64,000 nt of DNA from Isoetes taiwanensis (lineage: Eukaryota > Streptophyta > Lycopodiopsida > Isoetales > Isoetaceae): assembly GCA_021234155.1 (NCBI GenBank), contig JAJEKV010000020.1, positions 20,267,018 to 20,331,017 of the forward strand, given 5' to 3'. Below are positions 33,567 to 44,960 of this stretch, in pieces. Numbering within the stretch: position 1 is the stretch's first letter; the number at the start of each line of letters is the position of its first letter. The position numbers and the translations under genes were made by a program. The notes under the pieces are model-generated. The model had not been told where the DNA came from and made no database searches. It worked only from the letters and a program-made list of their open reading frames with translations.

Positions 33567-33827
33567 AAAAACAATGAGCTCGGGACAGGCAAAAATGCAG
33601 TTCTTAGTAAGCGTGAGGAGGATGTTGTCAATAATTCAACTCAAATTGCAAACAACGTAGAATCTGATCATGAATTGGGTGATAATGGCCATAAGTTTAG
33701 AGATCCTGTGATGGAATCAGAGGAAAACCTAAATGACCAGTTTGATAGTGAAAAGACAGAGGAGCCAGCGCTAGGAGATTTTCCTGAGGGATCTTTCTTG
33801 GGAGAAGATTTGTTTCATTTCACCTGA
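33567..33827 (+). CDS. Acidic open frame, unknown (fragment)
   Basis: Immediately after the palindromic MITE, a frame of about 86 codons runs 'NNELGTGKNAVLSKREEDV', 'VESDHELGDNGHKFRDP' to 'GSFLGEDLFHFT' and a stop. Composition is clearly protein-like (Glu/Asp/Asn rich, disordered). Upstream sequence is lost or displaced by the MITE, so this is probably the 3' exon of a captured or broken gene. Confidence 0.35.
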   Translation, partial: KNNELGTGKNAVLSKREEDVVNNSTQIANNVESDHELGDNGHKFRDPVMESEENLNDQFDSEKTEEPALGDFPEGSFLGEDLFHFT

Positions 33828-34254
33828 CTCAAATTTTGTTTTATATATCCAGCAGCCAAGAAGTAGATTATGACGAGCATACAGGTTCCAAATGATTGAT
33901 CCATTTCCTAGAGAATAAAAAACCTACTCAAGCTCCCTTAGTGATCCTTCCTATAAGCAATTTGATCCTGTCATCCAATTTTGATAGAACATCTTGACAC
34001 ATCAGCCTGTTATTCATATTCATGGAACTGTCTCCCATAGATGATGCTTTTAGGCTGCTATTTGGTGTTGACTCATGAATGAAAATCGGCCAGCCGATTA
34101 GCAAACCATCTTTAGTACCCTGAATTTTAATGGCCAGAACAGCCAAGCCAACGTTATTGCATTAAAAGTCGTTGTATAGAAATGTGTGTTGCTCTCTTTC
34201 TATCACTATTGCTGTCCATTTTAAATGTTGTGTTCCATATTTTCCTTTTTTCGT

Positions 34255-34551
34255 AAACATACTTCTGTTGGAGAACTTATCTTCTTTGTTAAGAAGAAAG
34301 ATGGCATCTTATTGTTGACTATCGTGGCTCAAAATAAGGTCGATGTGTGCAAATGGTATTTGCTGCCTTTGATTCCCGAGTTGCTTGAAAGTCTTCATGA
34401 TACTCATTATTTCACAAAGGTTGGTTTTCGCGGGCCTATGGCCTGATTTGGAGGTGATGAACAGAAGATAACTTACCGTATTCGGTATGATTATTTTGAA
34501 AATACTATTGCGTTTGTTGGCCTTAAAAACTATCTAACATCATTTGGGGAA
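34255..34551 (+). pseudogene. Ty3/gypsy reverse transcriptase fragment
   Basis: 'TSVGELIFFVKKKDG', 'KWYLLPLIPELLESLHDTHY' and 'FTKVGFR' match the finger/palm start of gypsy RT ('LFVKKKDG..NRYPLPLIPELLDRL..YFTKLDLR'). After a frameshift near 34440 it continues 'DEQKITYRIRYDYFENT' and 'FVGLKNYLTSF', equal to 'DEWKTAFRTRYG..FE..PFGL'. The catalytic YVDD region is absent. Confidence 0.85.
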
Positions 34552-34702
34552 ATTGAAAGATCCAAATTTCCTTTTGTCAGTTGCCATGGCTTTGCACACA
34601 TGATTTTAACTACTATACAAAATTACCCATGGAAATGGCAAACCTTGAGGCTTTTATTATACATTGAAATGCTTACAAAATTCTCAAATATAATTAGTTC
34701 AC

Positions 34703-34828
34703 GCACGATGAGGTACTTGCACACATGCATAAATACTGTAAACTGGTTAGGAGCTTCTTTCAAAAGCACGATGAGGTACTTGCACACATGCATAAATACT
34801 GTAAACTGGTTAGGAGCTTCTTTCAAAA
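34703..34828 (+). repeat. Perfect 63-bp tandem duplication
   Basis: Two identical 63-bp copies start 'gcacgatgaggtacttgcac' at 34703 and 34766. Perfect identity means the duplication is recent compared with the decayed surroundings. Confidence 0.95.
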
Positions 34829-35356
34829 GCCCTATCGGGCCTACATTCTTTCCTCAAATTCTAGCCTATCCACGTTGCACTTCCACCTCAGCGAAAAGTG
34901 ATGTGGCATTAGCTTCCTCCATTAAATCTTTTTTCCAGATCTAGGATCTGAAAATTAGATAACTGCAAAAAATGGTATGAAGATGGCACCAGGCGCAGTG
35001 TGCGGTGGCATTTTACATGGCAAAGCTTACCTTCTTTGCGTCTCCCTACCAATCCTCTGTTAATTTTGGTCCTTCAGTTCGGCTAATTTAAGTTTCGTGT
35101 TTTTGTTTTTGTTTTGGATTTAGGTTCTTCCTCTACCACACCAAGAGTAAATAAAAACCTAACATGTCTTACCTTGCTAAAGCCTTCTGGTGTGCTTCTT
35201 GCTAGTTTTTTTTTTAATGATTAAGCTTCTTAGTCTAAATGTTGCATTTTTTCATATTGTACTTTGCTTTATAATCTGCTTTACTTTACTTTGTAATATA
35301 CTGATTGATGGTTTGTGTATGACAGGTTTTACGGCTTGTTAAAGGTTTGAGGAGCG

Positions 35357-36785
35357 ATGCCTCGCAAGGAATCAGAGTTTTGGGAGAAGTATTGCATCAA
35401 TGTCGTTAAAGTTAACAGCGACATGCGAGCATGGACTTGCAAGTTTTAGGGACAAAGACAAGAACGATAGCGCATGCGGGTCACATCTCAAACAAGGGTG
35501 CAAACCCATGTCTAGCAGGGACTCCTGAACTCATCCAAGAAGCTAAGGTAGAGGCTAGTGTAGCAAATGAATCAAACTCCACTGATACTGAAATAGACAT
35601 GTCAAGGCTTGTTTTGGAATGGAATTACCTCTTGGTCTTGTTGGTCATAGAGATGGAATGGAATCAGCTGAAACATCCCTTTCAGAAGGCCAATCTTCCC
35701 TGGTTTATTCCTCTGATCGTACATCCATGTCAAAAAGAAGTCAACAGCAAACAAAGTTAAAAGGAAGAAGTGTCTTGACTATGAAAGGATGGAGCATGCA
35801 ATGGAGATGCAGGTAAGGTGTTTTGTACAGGCAAACCTATCCTTTAATTTGCTGAAACTTCCTTGTTGGACAAAAATGATAGAAGCTTTCTGTCAAATTG
35901 GAGAGACTTATTGGTGTATCTTATACTGCCATGCAGACTTCAAGGCTGAAAAAAGCACTTGTGAATGTGACAGCAAAGTGTGACCATGTGAAAGCCACTT
36001 GGCCTAAATATGGTTGCACAACAATGTCTGATGGATGGGTAGATGTGTGTGGCATGGGTCTGATAAACATCATTGTTTCTAATGCATATGGCGCTACATT
36101 TTTGAAAACAGTTGATTGCAGTGGCGTTGGAATTAGCATTGACGGGGTCTGGTTAGCTGAAAATATGAAAGGGACCATCATGGAAGTAGGCAAACAGAAT
36201 GTAGTCCAAATTGTGACAGATAATGCATCTAATTGTAAGGCAATGAGAAACGTAATTGAGGCAGAGTTTCCAACTATTATAAGGACACCATGTGCATCTC
36301 ACTGCCTTGATCTTCTATTAAAAGACATTGGAAATCTTAATTGGGTGAAAAGCGCTCGAAGTAAAGCTAACACGATCACTCTGTTTTTTAAGAAGAGGAA
36401 ATGTGCCAATGGCATTTTTAGACACTTCAATCCTGATCTTACAATGGCGAGACCCAGTAAAACGAGATTTGGTGTCGTTTTCATTGTTATTCAACATTTG
36501 ATAAGGCTTTGGCCTGCATTGCAACAAATAGTAGTTTTAGATTTATGGCATAACTGGAATGATAGCAAGTCTATTCAGGAAAAAACAATGCAGAATTATA
36601 TCCTAGATCCGACAACTAAGGTTGCTTTTGAGTGTGTAGTTAGTGTGATGGAGCCACTGTATCATGTGCTATGCTTGAATGAGATTGAGGGTTGCACGAT
36701 GGGTCTGTTATTCGAGTTCATGCAAAGGTATGAAGATGTGCTAAAAAATGGACAAGAATCCAATTTTGAAAATAAAGAAAAGTAA
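35357..36785 (+). pseudogene. hAT transposase, copy B (BED remnant and DUF659 body)
   Basis: It starts ATGCCTCGCAAGGAA at 35357, but a 16-bp deletion after 'TWCK' at about 35447 shifts the frame and removes half of the BED finger. Further shifts follow ('GHISNKGANPC' in one frame, 'MESAETSLSEG' in another). From 35898 a 295-residue frame is intact and carries the DUF659 core: 'TMSDGWVDVCGMGLINII', 'QNVVQIVTDNASNCKA', 'TPCASHCLDLLLKDIG', 'LDLWHNWNDSKS'. It keeps residues that are stops in copy A and so is the better template. The C-terminal dimerisation part is missing after 36956. No functional transposase. Confidence 0.85.
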
Positions 36786-36790
36786 GAAAA

Positions 36791-36835
<45 letters not shown>

Positions 36836-36956
36836 GGGAATTGATTCTAAAATGACTTTCTTTTGTGTATCACAATCAAGTGCTAGTCCTCTTCGAGAAA
36901 CGATGGAAATAGTTTAAAAAACCAATCCACATTGTTGCACATCTCCTACACCCATA

Positions 36957-38855
36957 GGGTGAAGGGGGATGACCCCAAGTGAGCTTAAGACGCCTGCTAT
37001 CTTATTCAAAATCAACCATTCTAATGCTTGTGCTTATTTGTGGGTGCAGGTAACAGGCTCAACTTGCTCTTTGCTATGTATTCGTCAAGTATTTCTTGCA
37101 AAGTCTGATAACTAGAAGATGATGGAAGAAAATACTTTTAAGGGTAAGCACTCTTACTCCATGATATACCCCAATTTTTAATATGTCAATTCTATGAAGT
37201 GGAATTTTATGGCTCTTAAGCTAAATAAAGAAGTTTTTATCTTTAGATATTTTGCATTATGTTCCTACTACTGTTTATATGTTCAAATAGTACCAGACCA
37301 AGGCCAGGGCATAAAAGTATCTGTTTATGTCATGGGTTGCTAATTAGTGCTGTCTAAATTTCTTGCAGAGGTTTTTAGACCGTAATGGTATCTGGTCTGG
37401 TTTTTCGGATCAGGTAGAAAGGTGTTTTTGATAAAAATGCATAAGCTCCAAAAAATGATAGGGTTTTTAACCCTATTGGCTCCAGATCTGTGCAGTATGT
37501 CAAAGCGTCGGTGAGGAATTAAAGAAATCAAAAGGACGTATCCAGATATGTGTTGCTTGCTCTGGAGCTGAAAATGTGCAAGACCTCTACACCAAGTGGT
37601 AACTCAAGGAAAAACTCTGCAGAAGTCAGAAAAGACAAATGCCTGTGGAAGAGTCGTTAGGCCTCTTTCTGGGTGGTTTGCTTGTCGAAACAAGACCACA
37701 TCTAAAAATGATAAGTCGATGAAGAACAAATACCTTGCAATTTTTGCAAGTATGGAAGAAGAGAGGGGCTGTAATAAACTATATGCAAAATAGAAACCCA
37801 GGTATTGAATGAAAATTTTCGAGCCAGATTGTGGCAGAAGTGGATTCGAAGATATGGCTTGTGTCTGTAGAAAACTGCAACATCATGACGATTTGCCGAG
37901 TTTGGAGGCAGAAATTCTTGAAAAGAAAGATCCCTTTGGTGGGCTTTGACCTTAGCTTAAAAACTTCTCAAGCCATTGAGCAGGGAAAATTACAGAGCCA
38001 TTGAACCTCTGTGCTGGGAAGAAGATTTGTGTAGAACCATTGGGCCTCTGTGCAGAAGATTTGTGCTGTCAGAAGAGCAAGAACATTACAGAAAGACCAT
38101 TTCCACTTCCACTGAAGATTCGAAGGACATCTCCAGCAAGATCCAAATAAGAAAAAATATCGTTCAAGGGAATATTGAACCAAGTTTTGGTGTCGCGTGT
38201 GTCTGCACCAAAAAAAAAACATAATTGTACTACCTGTGGCAATCATGTCACAAAAGAAATGGTGCTCCTTGGCTTGAACGTATAGACAAAGTACAGGATA
38301 GCAAAAATAGGTCGATGAGGAATCCAAATAAATGGAACAAATATATGCTCCTTGCTTGAATGCTTACATAGATTAGAGTATGGATAGTAAAAACAATGTT
38401 GATGATGAACCCAAATAAGAACCTTATTTAGCCCCTTTTTGAAAGGTGGACAGATAGATATCAGAGATGAGGATTTGAAGAAAGTGTCGATGTAGATCTA
38501 ATGTTTTTTTTGAAAACTTTTGGAGATGCTTGAAATAAAAAACAAGAGATTAATCATGAGCCCAAGAGACCCCGACAACGACGCTAGTGTTGATTTTTCG
38601 GGTTCTTGGCATACACCTTGCAGCAGCAGTCCATGACTACCGAATGCCACAAGGCTGCCACAAATGCTCATGGATCAACAAAAGAAGTGGGAAGAAACTC
38701 CAAGAACAAGAACAAAGCAAAGAATGAACAGAGACGGAATCATATTGATGCTCCAAAAGGAGGTGCTCCAAAACGTGAGCAAAAGCCTAAACAAATGAGA
38801 GGAAATGCTCTCTTTAAATAGTAGAGCAAAACCCTAACCCTAACTAACATCTCAC
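36957..38855. other. Intergenic, no supported gene
   Basis: Short frames (37596-37793, 37976-38224, 38606-38821) show no recognisable domain. The text 'cagaagatttgtg' and 'ggtcgatgaggaatccaaat'-like phrases recur, suggesting degraded repeat DNA. A long T run (about 36791-36833) lies just before it, inside hAT copy B. Confidence 0.35.
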
Positions 38856-39010
38856 CTACCACATATCTAGGCTAAATCTGGGCCATAGATCGTGGGGTCC
38901 AATAAATACATGTGGCCTATGCCACCCTACCACAGATCTAGGCTAAATCTGGGCCATAGATCAAGTGGTCCAATATGATAAATATATATATGTGGCCTAT
39001 GTCACTCATA
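38856..39010 (+). repeat. ~75-bp tandem repeat after a telomere-like AAACCCTAACCCTAA
   Basis: 'atctaggctaaatctgggcc' followed by 'atagatc..ggtccaat..tgtggcctatg' occurs twice in a row. A short AACCCTAACCCTAA tract lies just upstream (38827-38843). It looks like an LTR or 5'-UTR relic. Confidence 0.6.
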
Positions 39011-39276
39011 CATATGTTTAGCCCAAAGGGCTAACATGTCTTGCACAGGGAAACTGATTGTGCCAAGACTGTCCAATAGTCACAGGCGACCCCTCCGTGT
39101 CCTCGCTTTCATGTGCATTCATTGAAGACGGAGTAGCACTAGTATCCTAGCAAGTCAGGTAGCCCTATGCCCAACATGCTCCCCCGTTTCCATGAGGAAG
39201 ATGAGGTCCATATCAGTGGCAACCGAGTTGAGGCTGCCTCCCTTCTGCCATGGAAAGCCTCAATAATTCCAAGAGA

Positions 39277-40515
39277 TCATGCGCAAGCACAATCCCTATT
39301 TGCTGGCAGGAACTGCAGCTGTAGGTTTGGTGGTGGCAGCACAATTGGTGGTGGTGTAGGTGGAGGCGGCATGTGGCATGCCAGCACTGGCAGGTGGGGC
39401 CATTGGAGCAGGATGTGCGACTGGGGTCCCAGCAGAAGGACCTCGAGGGTTTGAAGTGCCTGCATCAGCATTTGATGCCCGGAAGATCTGTATCCTTCCA
39501 CGGACTAGCCATGCTGCTCCTCCCTGTTTGTGGACACACTTGACTTTCTCCAACTCGTGTATGTGGTCCTCCTGTTGTGCTGGAGTCAGATCTCAGTCCA
39601 CGTACAGGGCGGTCCCCTTCAACTGCCTGCCCTGGCACAGGATGTCTTCGTGCTCTTGCATGTCCCTGACTGTAAATGTGACCACCTTGGGATGCTGGGC
39701 TCCATGGCGGCTTGCTCTAACAATGTGTACGGGCATATGGAACGTCATCTGGGCCAGGATCTGTGTCTGGAGTCAGTTGATGGGGTGCTCTCCTACCTCT
39801 TCTGTCCAGCTGCACACCACCACATTGTGGCTCCTGCGTCGCCGTTTCTGAAACTCTGAGGTGGTTGGGCCCATGCTGGCTACTGCAGGCACTGTTTGTG
39901 GTGTGCAGCTTGGTGATGCAGCGGTGAGTCACCTTGGTTGATGTCTTGCAAGCTGCTGGGTATGTGGGTCTGCCATGTCCTGTGCTGCAGCCTCTGCTTT
40001 ATGAAGTCGGGAGCTCAGCGGACGACGGTTGCCCGGAGCTCCTGCAACTCCTGATCTCGTGTCTTAGCCTTATTCTGAGGTGCTCTCAACTCTGACTGGC
40101 TCGCTTCGAAGGCGGTCCAGACGCTTTGCAATGTGATGGCGGCCTCCTCGACTTCTTACTGGAGGCGGGAGATGGTTGCCATTTTCTCCTGCTTAGCACG
40201 CTGCCTATCCTGTGCCATGGTCTCTATGATGGTGGAGAGGGAGTCCACGCGAGCTCGCAGATCAGCAAGATCCCGATTCTCCTGTTGCCTTTCAAAGTGT
40301 GCCAAACGGATGTCGTCTTTCAATTGTTACCCACGGGTCTCCATCTCCACAATCTGCTGCTTCTCTGCTGCCAGTTGTCTTCTGAGAACATGGGGCGCCG
40401 AGGACTGGATCTCTTCTGCCAAGCCCGCAATTCGGATTCTGTTGCTCTCAATTTCTGCCTCCAGCTGTTTCAAGGCCTTCGTCTGTGCTTGGTCCGCTAT
40501 TGGGCCTGAACAATA
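39277..40515 (-). pseudogene. Coiled-coil, proline-rich gag-like frame with repeated stops
   Basis: One minus-strand frame stays coding-like for about 1.2 kb: 'QAQTKALKQLEAEIESNRIR', 'HVLRRQLAAEKQQIVEMET', 'HFERQQENRDLADLRARVDS', then a Pro/Ala-rich end ('PPPPTPPPIVLPPP'). In-frame stops interrupt it at 'ETRG*', 'SRLQ*', 'TVVR*' and 'KQCLQ*', in contexts consistent with CAA/CAG/CGA to TAA/TAG/TGA. A long coiled coil plus a Pro-rich tail suits a plant retrotransposon gag. Plus-strand frames across it are shadows. Confidence 0.45.
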
Positions 40516-40531
40516 ATCAACCTCCTCCAGG

Positions 40532-40636
40532 GTCAAATTTAAATTAAAATCCCCCTTAAACCCCCTTTGGTTTGGGTGCATATTCACACGGGGGGTGACT
40601 CCGGACAACGAGAGTTGTTGGATAGGCATATTCACC
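40532..40636 (+). repeat. Single arm of the foldback element family
   Basis: 'aaattaaaatcccccttaaa', 'ccccctttggtttgggtgca' and 'ggataggcatattcacc' match the left arm of the foldback elements at 47602 and 50934. No right arm follows, so this copy is truncated. Confidence 0.75.
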
Positions 40637-41560
40637 TCAATTGATCTTACTTTAGGGGCGCATAATGATGGACTGGACGATCTCTAATGGTAAAAAAAAT
40701 TAGACCTCAGGATATATTATCTCGCCAGGAATCGAATGAATCTGACATAACTTAATTTGCTAAACAGATGATACTCAAATTCTCGTGGTGCCACTTAAGT
40801 GCATGAAAGGGGGCTTTTCAGGAAGCAAAGACTTTATCTCTGTGCACCATTGTGCATGTGAACTTCCATTCTAAAAGTGGAATGCCAACCTCAACTTTTG
40901 CTTGGAGTTATACTAATAGGACGCGTAGTGAGTACCACACACTACCTTCTTATAATTTATACCTAGCCAACATTCGTTCTAATCGGTCAAAATATCATAT
41001 AAAATATGAGGTCAAGTCTATCACATGTAGGTCAAGGAAAGTGAGCTTGGTGGGGCTATAACATGGCAACATGCTAGACGATCTAAAATTATTGCACACG
41101 GAATCGGTTGTAGGTCTCTGGCATTGCCACATTTTTGAGTCATTTACAACACATTCCACATTACATACATGCGAGTCATGCAATAATGGTTAATGCTGAC
41201 GCTTGATACCACCTTAGTATATCTATTGTATTAAGGTCTCATACACCATTTTGTGGCATTTGAACCCTTTTTTATAGGGGGGATGTATGCAATAGGCCAT
41301 GTCTCACCAGCCTTACCTCACGTAAGGTATTGCAGGCACCCATTCTCCTGTATAATGGGCGGGAATTTTGTCGTCCGATGGAGATGTCACAAACTCATGC
41401 ACATGCATGATGACATCATGTATTCAGCGACCATCATGTAGACATCATTCATGCAAACATCATTAGCTATTATAAAATATACTATGATAGGCAAAATTTG
41501 TCTCCTGAGAAGAGTACCTTCTAGTGTGATGGGGTGTTAGAGGCGTGGTTTACTAGAAGA
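40637..41560. other. Intergenic, nothing recognised
   Basis: No frame with a domain and no clear repeat. This is the distal upstream region of the DUF7796 gene. Confidence 0.35.
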
Positions 41561-41930
41561 TGTAACATATAAAAGGACAATATAATAAGAAGTTTCTGCG
41601 AGAAGGAAAGGCGCAACCAGTGCAATCAATTTCGCCAACATGCAGAAGGAGAAACCAACACTTAACCATACACCAAAACCCGGAATTGGGCCCTAGCCGT
41701 TGAATAAAAGGAGAAACCAACACTTAACCATATTTTTTCAACACCCAACATTGGAATTGGGCCCTAGCCGTTGAATAATGCATTTTATCTTAGTTTATAG
41801 AAGGTGAATTATTTGCCATTTTAACACAGTTTAGTTTAAAGGTGAATTATGCTTTTTAAGTTTAGTTTATAAAAGGAGAATATAATAAGAAATTTCGGCA
41901 AGAACTGGTGCAGCCGATTCGGCTGAAGGC
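41561..41930 (+). promoter_or_regulatory. Duplicated TATA-box region upstream of the DUF7796 gene
   Basis: 'TATAAAAGGACAATATAATA' (about 41568) and 'TATAAAAGGAGAATATAATA' (about 41869) are near copies, each followed by 'AGAA.TTTC.GC.AGAA'. Between them a ~60-bp unit ('gagaaaccaacacttaacca' .. 'ggccctagccgttgaataa') is duplicated. They are plausible core promoters. The ~0.7-1 kb to the first coding ATG would be a leader with a 5'-UTR intron ending 'ctttctggcag' (42583). Confidence 0.4.
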
Positions 41931-42593
41931 AACGGCCGTTCTTCGTCTATTCAGATCAAAATGAGTTAGATAATTAACAACGGCCACAGCGACCATGTTA
42001 CATGATTTAGAATGTGAAATTCTGATACGCTCTTGAAAAGTAGCAGGGTTTTTTAGGCAAATTGGTCTCCCCGACGATAAAAATCAAATCAATTCAATCC
42101 AATTTGCATATTAATACAGGATAGAAATATTACCAAACCTTTGGGAATTCAATTAAGGTGAGGCATGCTCTCTATTTTGTTTCATAATTCTACCACGAGC
42201 AAGATTCATGAATCAAAATTCATTCAACTTACGATTTTTCTTTTCTTTATGCAGGAGATGTTTACTTTTTAAGCCTTGATTCATAGAAGGGCATTGATTC
42301 ATAGAAGCGACAGAGTAGAGCATTGGTTCTTTTTTTGCAGAATGATCTTTATGATTTTGATCCCTGTTCGGGGCAGAAGATCGAGGTTTGTAGGTATTAT
42401 TTGGAGATCGAGGTTCCCTGCCATTTTTTTCAGACCATGACATTCCCTGCCCTTTTTTTCAGCAACCAGTCTATCGACCTTTTTTTTCTGTTTTCGTTTT
42501 TAATGTGACTGCCTATTTTTTTTCCCCAACATGTTTTAAATAGCTCTCTAATCAAAACAATGTTTTTTCTTTCTTTCTGGCAGGACATGTTCC

Positions 42594-44062
42594 ATGACAC
42601 ACAAAGCCAAGCATAAATATTGTTTCAAAGTCAAGCATAAATATTACGCCCTTGACATGGGTAGCTGGAGTTACTGCTCTACACATGCTTACATATGCAT
42701 GCAATTGTTAACCGTCCTCGTCTTCTGTTATTATCAAAATTGGGATAACAACTATTTCCTACAGATTGTTTCTCAATTATCGCAAAATGATCATTTGAAG
42801 ATCACAAATTCCTTGGAAAACAACACTTCAAATCACAAGGTATGTAAGATTTCCAAATTGTTTTTCCATGACAAATAATAATCCGAATAGTGAAATAGCT
42901 TCTCCCAATTTTCAGGATGTTCGAACAGCCATCTGCCTAGTTGGTGGTAGTAGAGCATTTGAGCTTACAGGTCCTACAATAAAAAAACATGTTCTTGATG
43001 AATACAGAGATGCTGATATATTTTTAAATGCTCCCTTGGATAAGGATACCTACAAATTGATTTTACTAGGAGATAATTCAAGGTTTGCAACCGCCCAAAT
43101 CTTTACACCTCAAAAACTTGATGAGGATTGGATTTCAAAAGATGTGCTAACTCCCTCAAATTCGCCAAATGGCATACAAGTAAGTTGTACTTCAGCATAG
43201 CTTCTAGATCGATTTGCATTAGATCAATACTTATAGAGGGTGTTATATAGGCATTAGACTAATACTTATAGAGAGTGTTCTTTTTATATAGGGTTTACTA
43301 CAATACTTCAATCTCGTTGAAGGATGTTGGAAGATGATCACCCAATATGAAAAGAAACACAACTTTCAATACAATTTTGTTATAAGAACACGTCTTGATG
43401 GTTATTGGAGCGGTTCATTGAAATTAGCCAATGAAGAAGTGAAATCTGGCTATTACTACGTTCCTTATGGTTCTCAGTTTGGGGGACTGAATGATAGATT
43501 TGGAATTGGAGATCGATCTACTAGTGAAATAGCTCTTACAAGGCTAAGTTCTATACCAAAACTTCACTCAAAAGGCTATCGTGAGTTGAACTCTGAAAGA
43601 GCTTTCAAGGTGCAATTGGATATAGCAAAGATTGGTTTTAAGTTTCTAGAGCTTTCATTTTGTGTTTTAAGTTCTAGAAAGTATGGTTGGCCACCTAACA
43701 ATTGGGGTGTTCCAGTGGCCTCGATCTCAAGCAAAGGTACATTAAATGGTGCCAAGTGCAGGCCTTGTGAACCTCAGGCAACTGGAGAAATGGCAAACCA
43801 AATTGCTGATTCTTTGATAAGAGATTGGAGTTGGATCGGCCCAAAACGAAACATTGATTTTTGTGATCCTCGTAATGACTGGGATCCCCATTGGGATGAT
43901 ATATTTGATAGGCTTGTTGGAGTTGACCAAGCTAGTATTAGAAAGAATGTAAACAATCAAACCTTAAATGAATGTATTGAAAGGTTTGAAAAGTTCCAAA
44001 ATCAGTGGGAAATGTGGGAATCTCCTTCTGCACTTACTATTTGTGAAAAACACTTCAAATGA
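42594..44062 (+). CDS. DUF7796 / glycosyltransferase-like membrane protein, three exons
   Basis: Exons 42594-42839, 42916-43179 and 43292-44062 join in phase 0 through GTATGT..CAG and GTAAGT..TAG introns of 76 and 112 bp, giving 426 residues with no stop. Key blocks: 'AICLVGGSRAFELTG', 'DADIFLNAPLDKDTYK', 'NSPNGIQ|GLLQYFNLVEGC' across intron 2, 'VIRTRLDGYWSG', 'GGLNDRFGIGDR', 'GVPVASISSKGTLNGAKCRP'. These match the plant family annotated as DUF7796 or 'transferring glycosyl groups' (Arabidopsis At5g12260-like), presumed Golgi type II proteins. 'YICMQLLTVLVFCYY' near residue 33 could be the signal anchor. Alternative start: 'MGSWSYCST' at 42657. Biochemical role is unproven. It is the best intact gene here. 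Confidence 0.85.
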
Positions 44063-44159
44063 ATTAACATATAATCGTCAACAATACTCATAACCATAAT
44101 CATAACCATAATGATAAGCATCTGAATTTGGCAATGAAAGATATTGATTTATAGAAAAC

Positions 44160-44960
44160 ATGATGCTCCCCGAGGCTATACGATACTCCCATCGTATAAA
44201 TATGGAAAATTCCCCGTCTATAGCTACTCGATCACCAAGTAAACGCCCTCTATCTAACTCGGACCTCTCGTGATGGCCAAATGTCTGAGTGAAGGACATG
44301 GAGGTGTCATTCGTCCCATGCCTTCTCTAGATATCCTATATTGCGGAAGCATACGTCGATGTTAGCAATACATATAAAATAAGATACCACCACGAAGGGC
44401 GGTCCATCCATAATCAAGGGAACATCAACGTACTACCAACATAACACATAAAATGCATCACAAATGAGAATTCTAACCTGGGCTAAGATGCAAAGCGAAT
44501 CGACTGATGGTCAGGGTCTCCGGATAACAATAGATGGAATCGTGACAGTGGCGTTGGCTGGCATAGAACAATGGCTAGGGTAGTCCACTCCATCCACCCT
44601 TCTTGTGCGCACTTTGCAGATAGGCTGAAACATGATGTGGTGTGATCGTAGCCTTCTGGAGACGTAATTTCATGGAACCACCCTATGAGACTACTCCAGA
44701 TTGCATCTCCCAGATCAGGCAGAAATGGGACAAGTCCTTTCCAGGAGCATAAGGGTTCCATGGGTGGCTAGAGGACCCAAGTCCGTACCCGACTTTAACC
44801 CCCCCCAGAACCCATAGATCGAGATTCCAGAATGTCCTTTCGAGACAGTACCTGCGACCTAGGGGGTGTCAAAGCCACATTCGGCCACCCGCGATGACCG
44901 AGTATAAGCCTAGCACATCATGGTGACCCAGTATTCATCACAATCACAAGGCCCCCAAAA
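44160..44960 (+). repeat. LTR-retrotransposon repeat family, divergent third copy
   Basis: 'ttggctggcatagaacaatg', 'gtccactccatccacccttc' and 'ctttgcagataggctgaaac' follow the order of the copies at 14.0 and 20.6 kb, with more divergence. The start ('gctatacgatactcc') resembles the LTR end at 26783, so this copy links the two parts seen separately there. Confidence 0.5.

Larger units (their letters stand above)
30627..35204. other. 4.6-kb block inserted in hAT copy B
   Basis: Absent from copy A, where poly-T DNA joins directly to the transposase leader. Both borders carry 'ttctagcctatccacg' (30666 and 34860). The block is a mosaic of a palindromic MITE, an acidic open frame and a gypsy RT remnant. 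A coding-like stretch after 'ttgttgcag' at 31399 ('PLQQAVALQIIGDMAQFYDV') is unrecognised. The rest shows no gene. Confidence 0.5.
27044..36956 (+). mobile_element. hAT transposon copy B, truncated and twice interrupted
   Basis: It starts CAGTGTAGGTTCCG at 27044 like copy A. Pieces collinear with copy A are 27044-27091, 29978-30626 and 35205-36956; they match about 7981-8050, 8060-8760 and 8750-12150. Between them sit a 2.9-kb tandem-repeat block and a 4.6-kb block. Similarity stops at about 36956, inside the coding region, so the C-terminal domain and right end are missing. The left flank octamer is ATAACAAC. Confidence 0.7.

Noticed and set aside
38827-38843. AAACCCTAACCCTAA as interstitial telomere DNA
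   Set aside because: Only about two and a half repeats; too short to call.
39167-40516. Several long plus-strand frames (Gly-rich and Ser/Cys-rich)
   Set aside because: They are antisense shadows of the minus-strand coiled-coil frame, which has the more natural amino-acid pattern.
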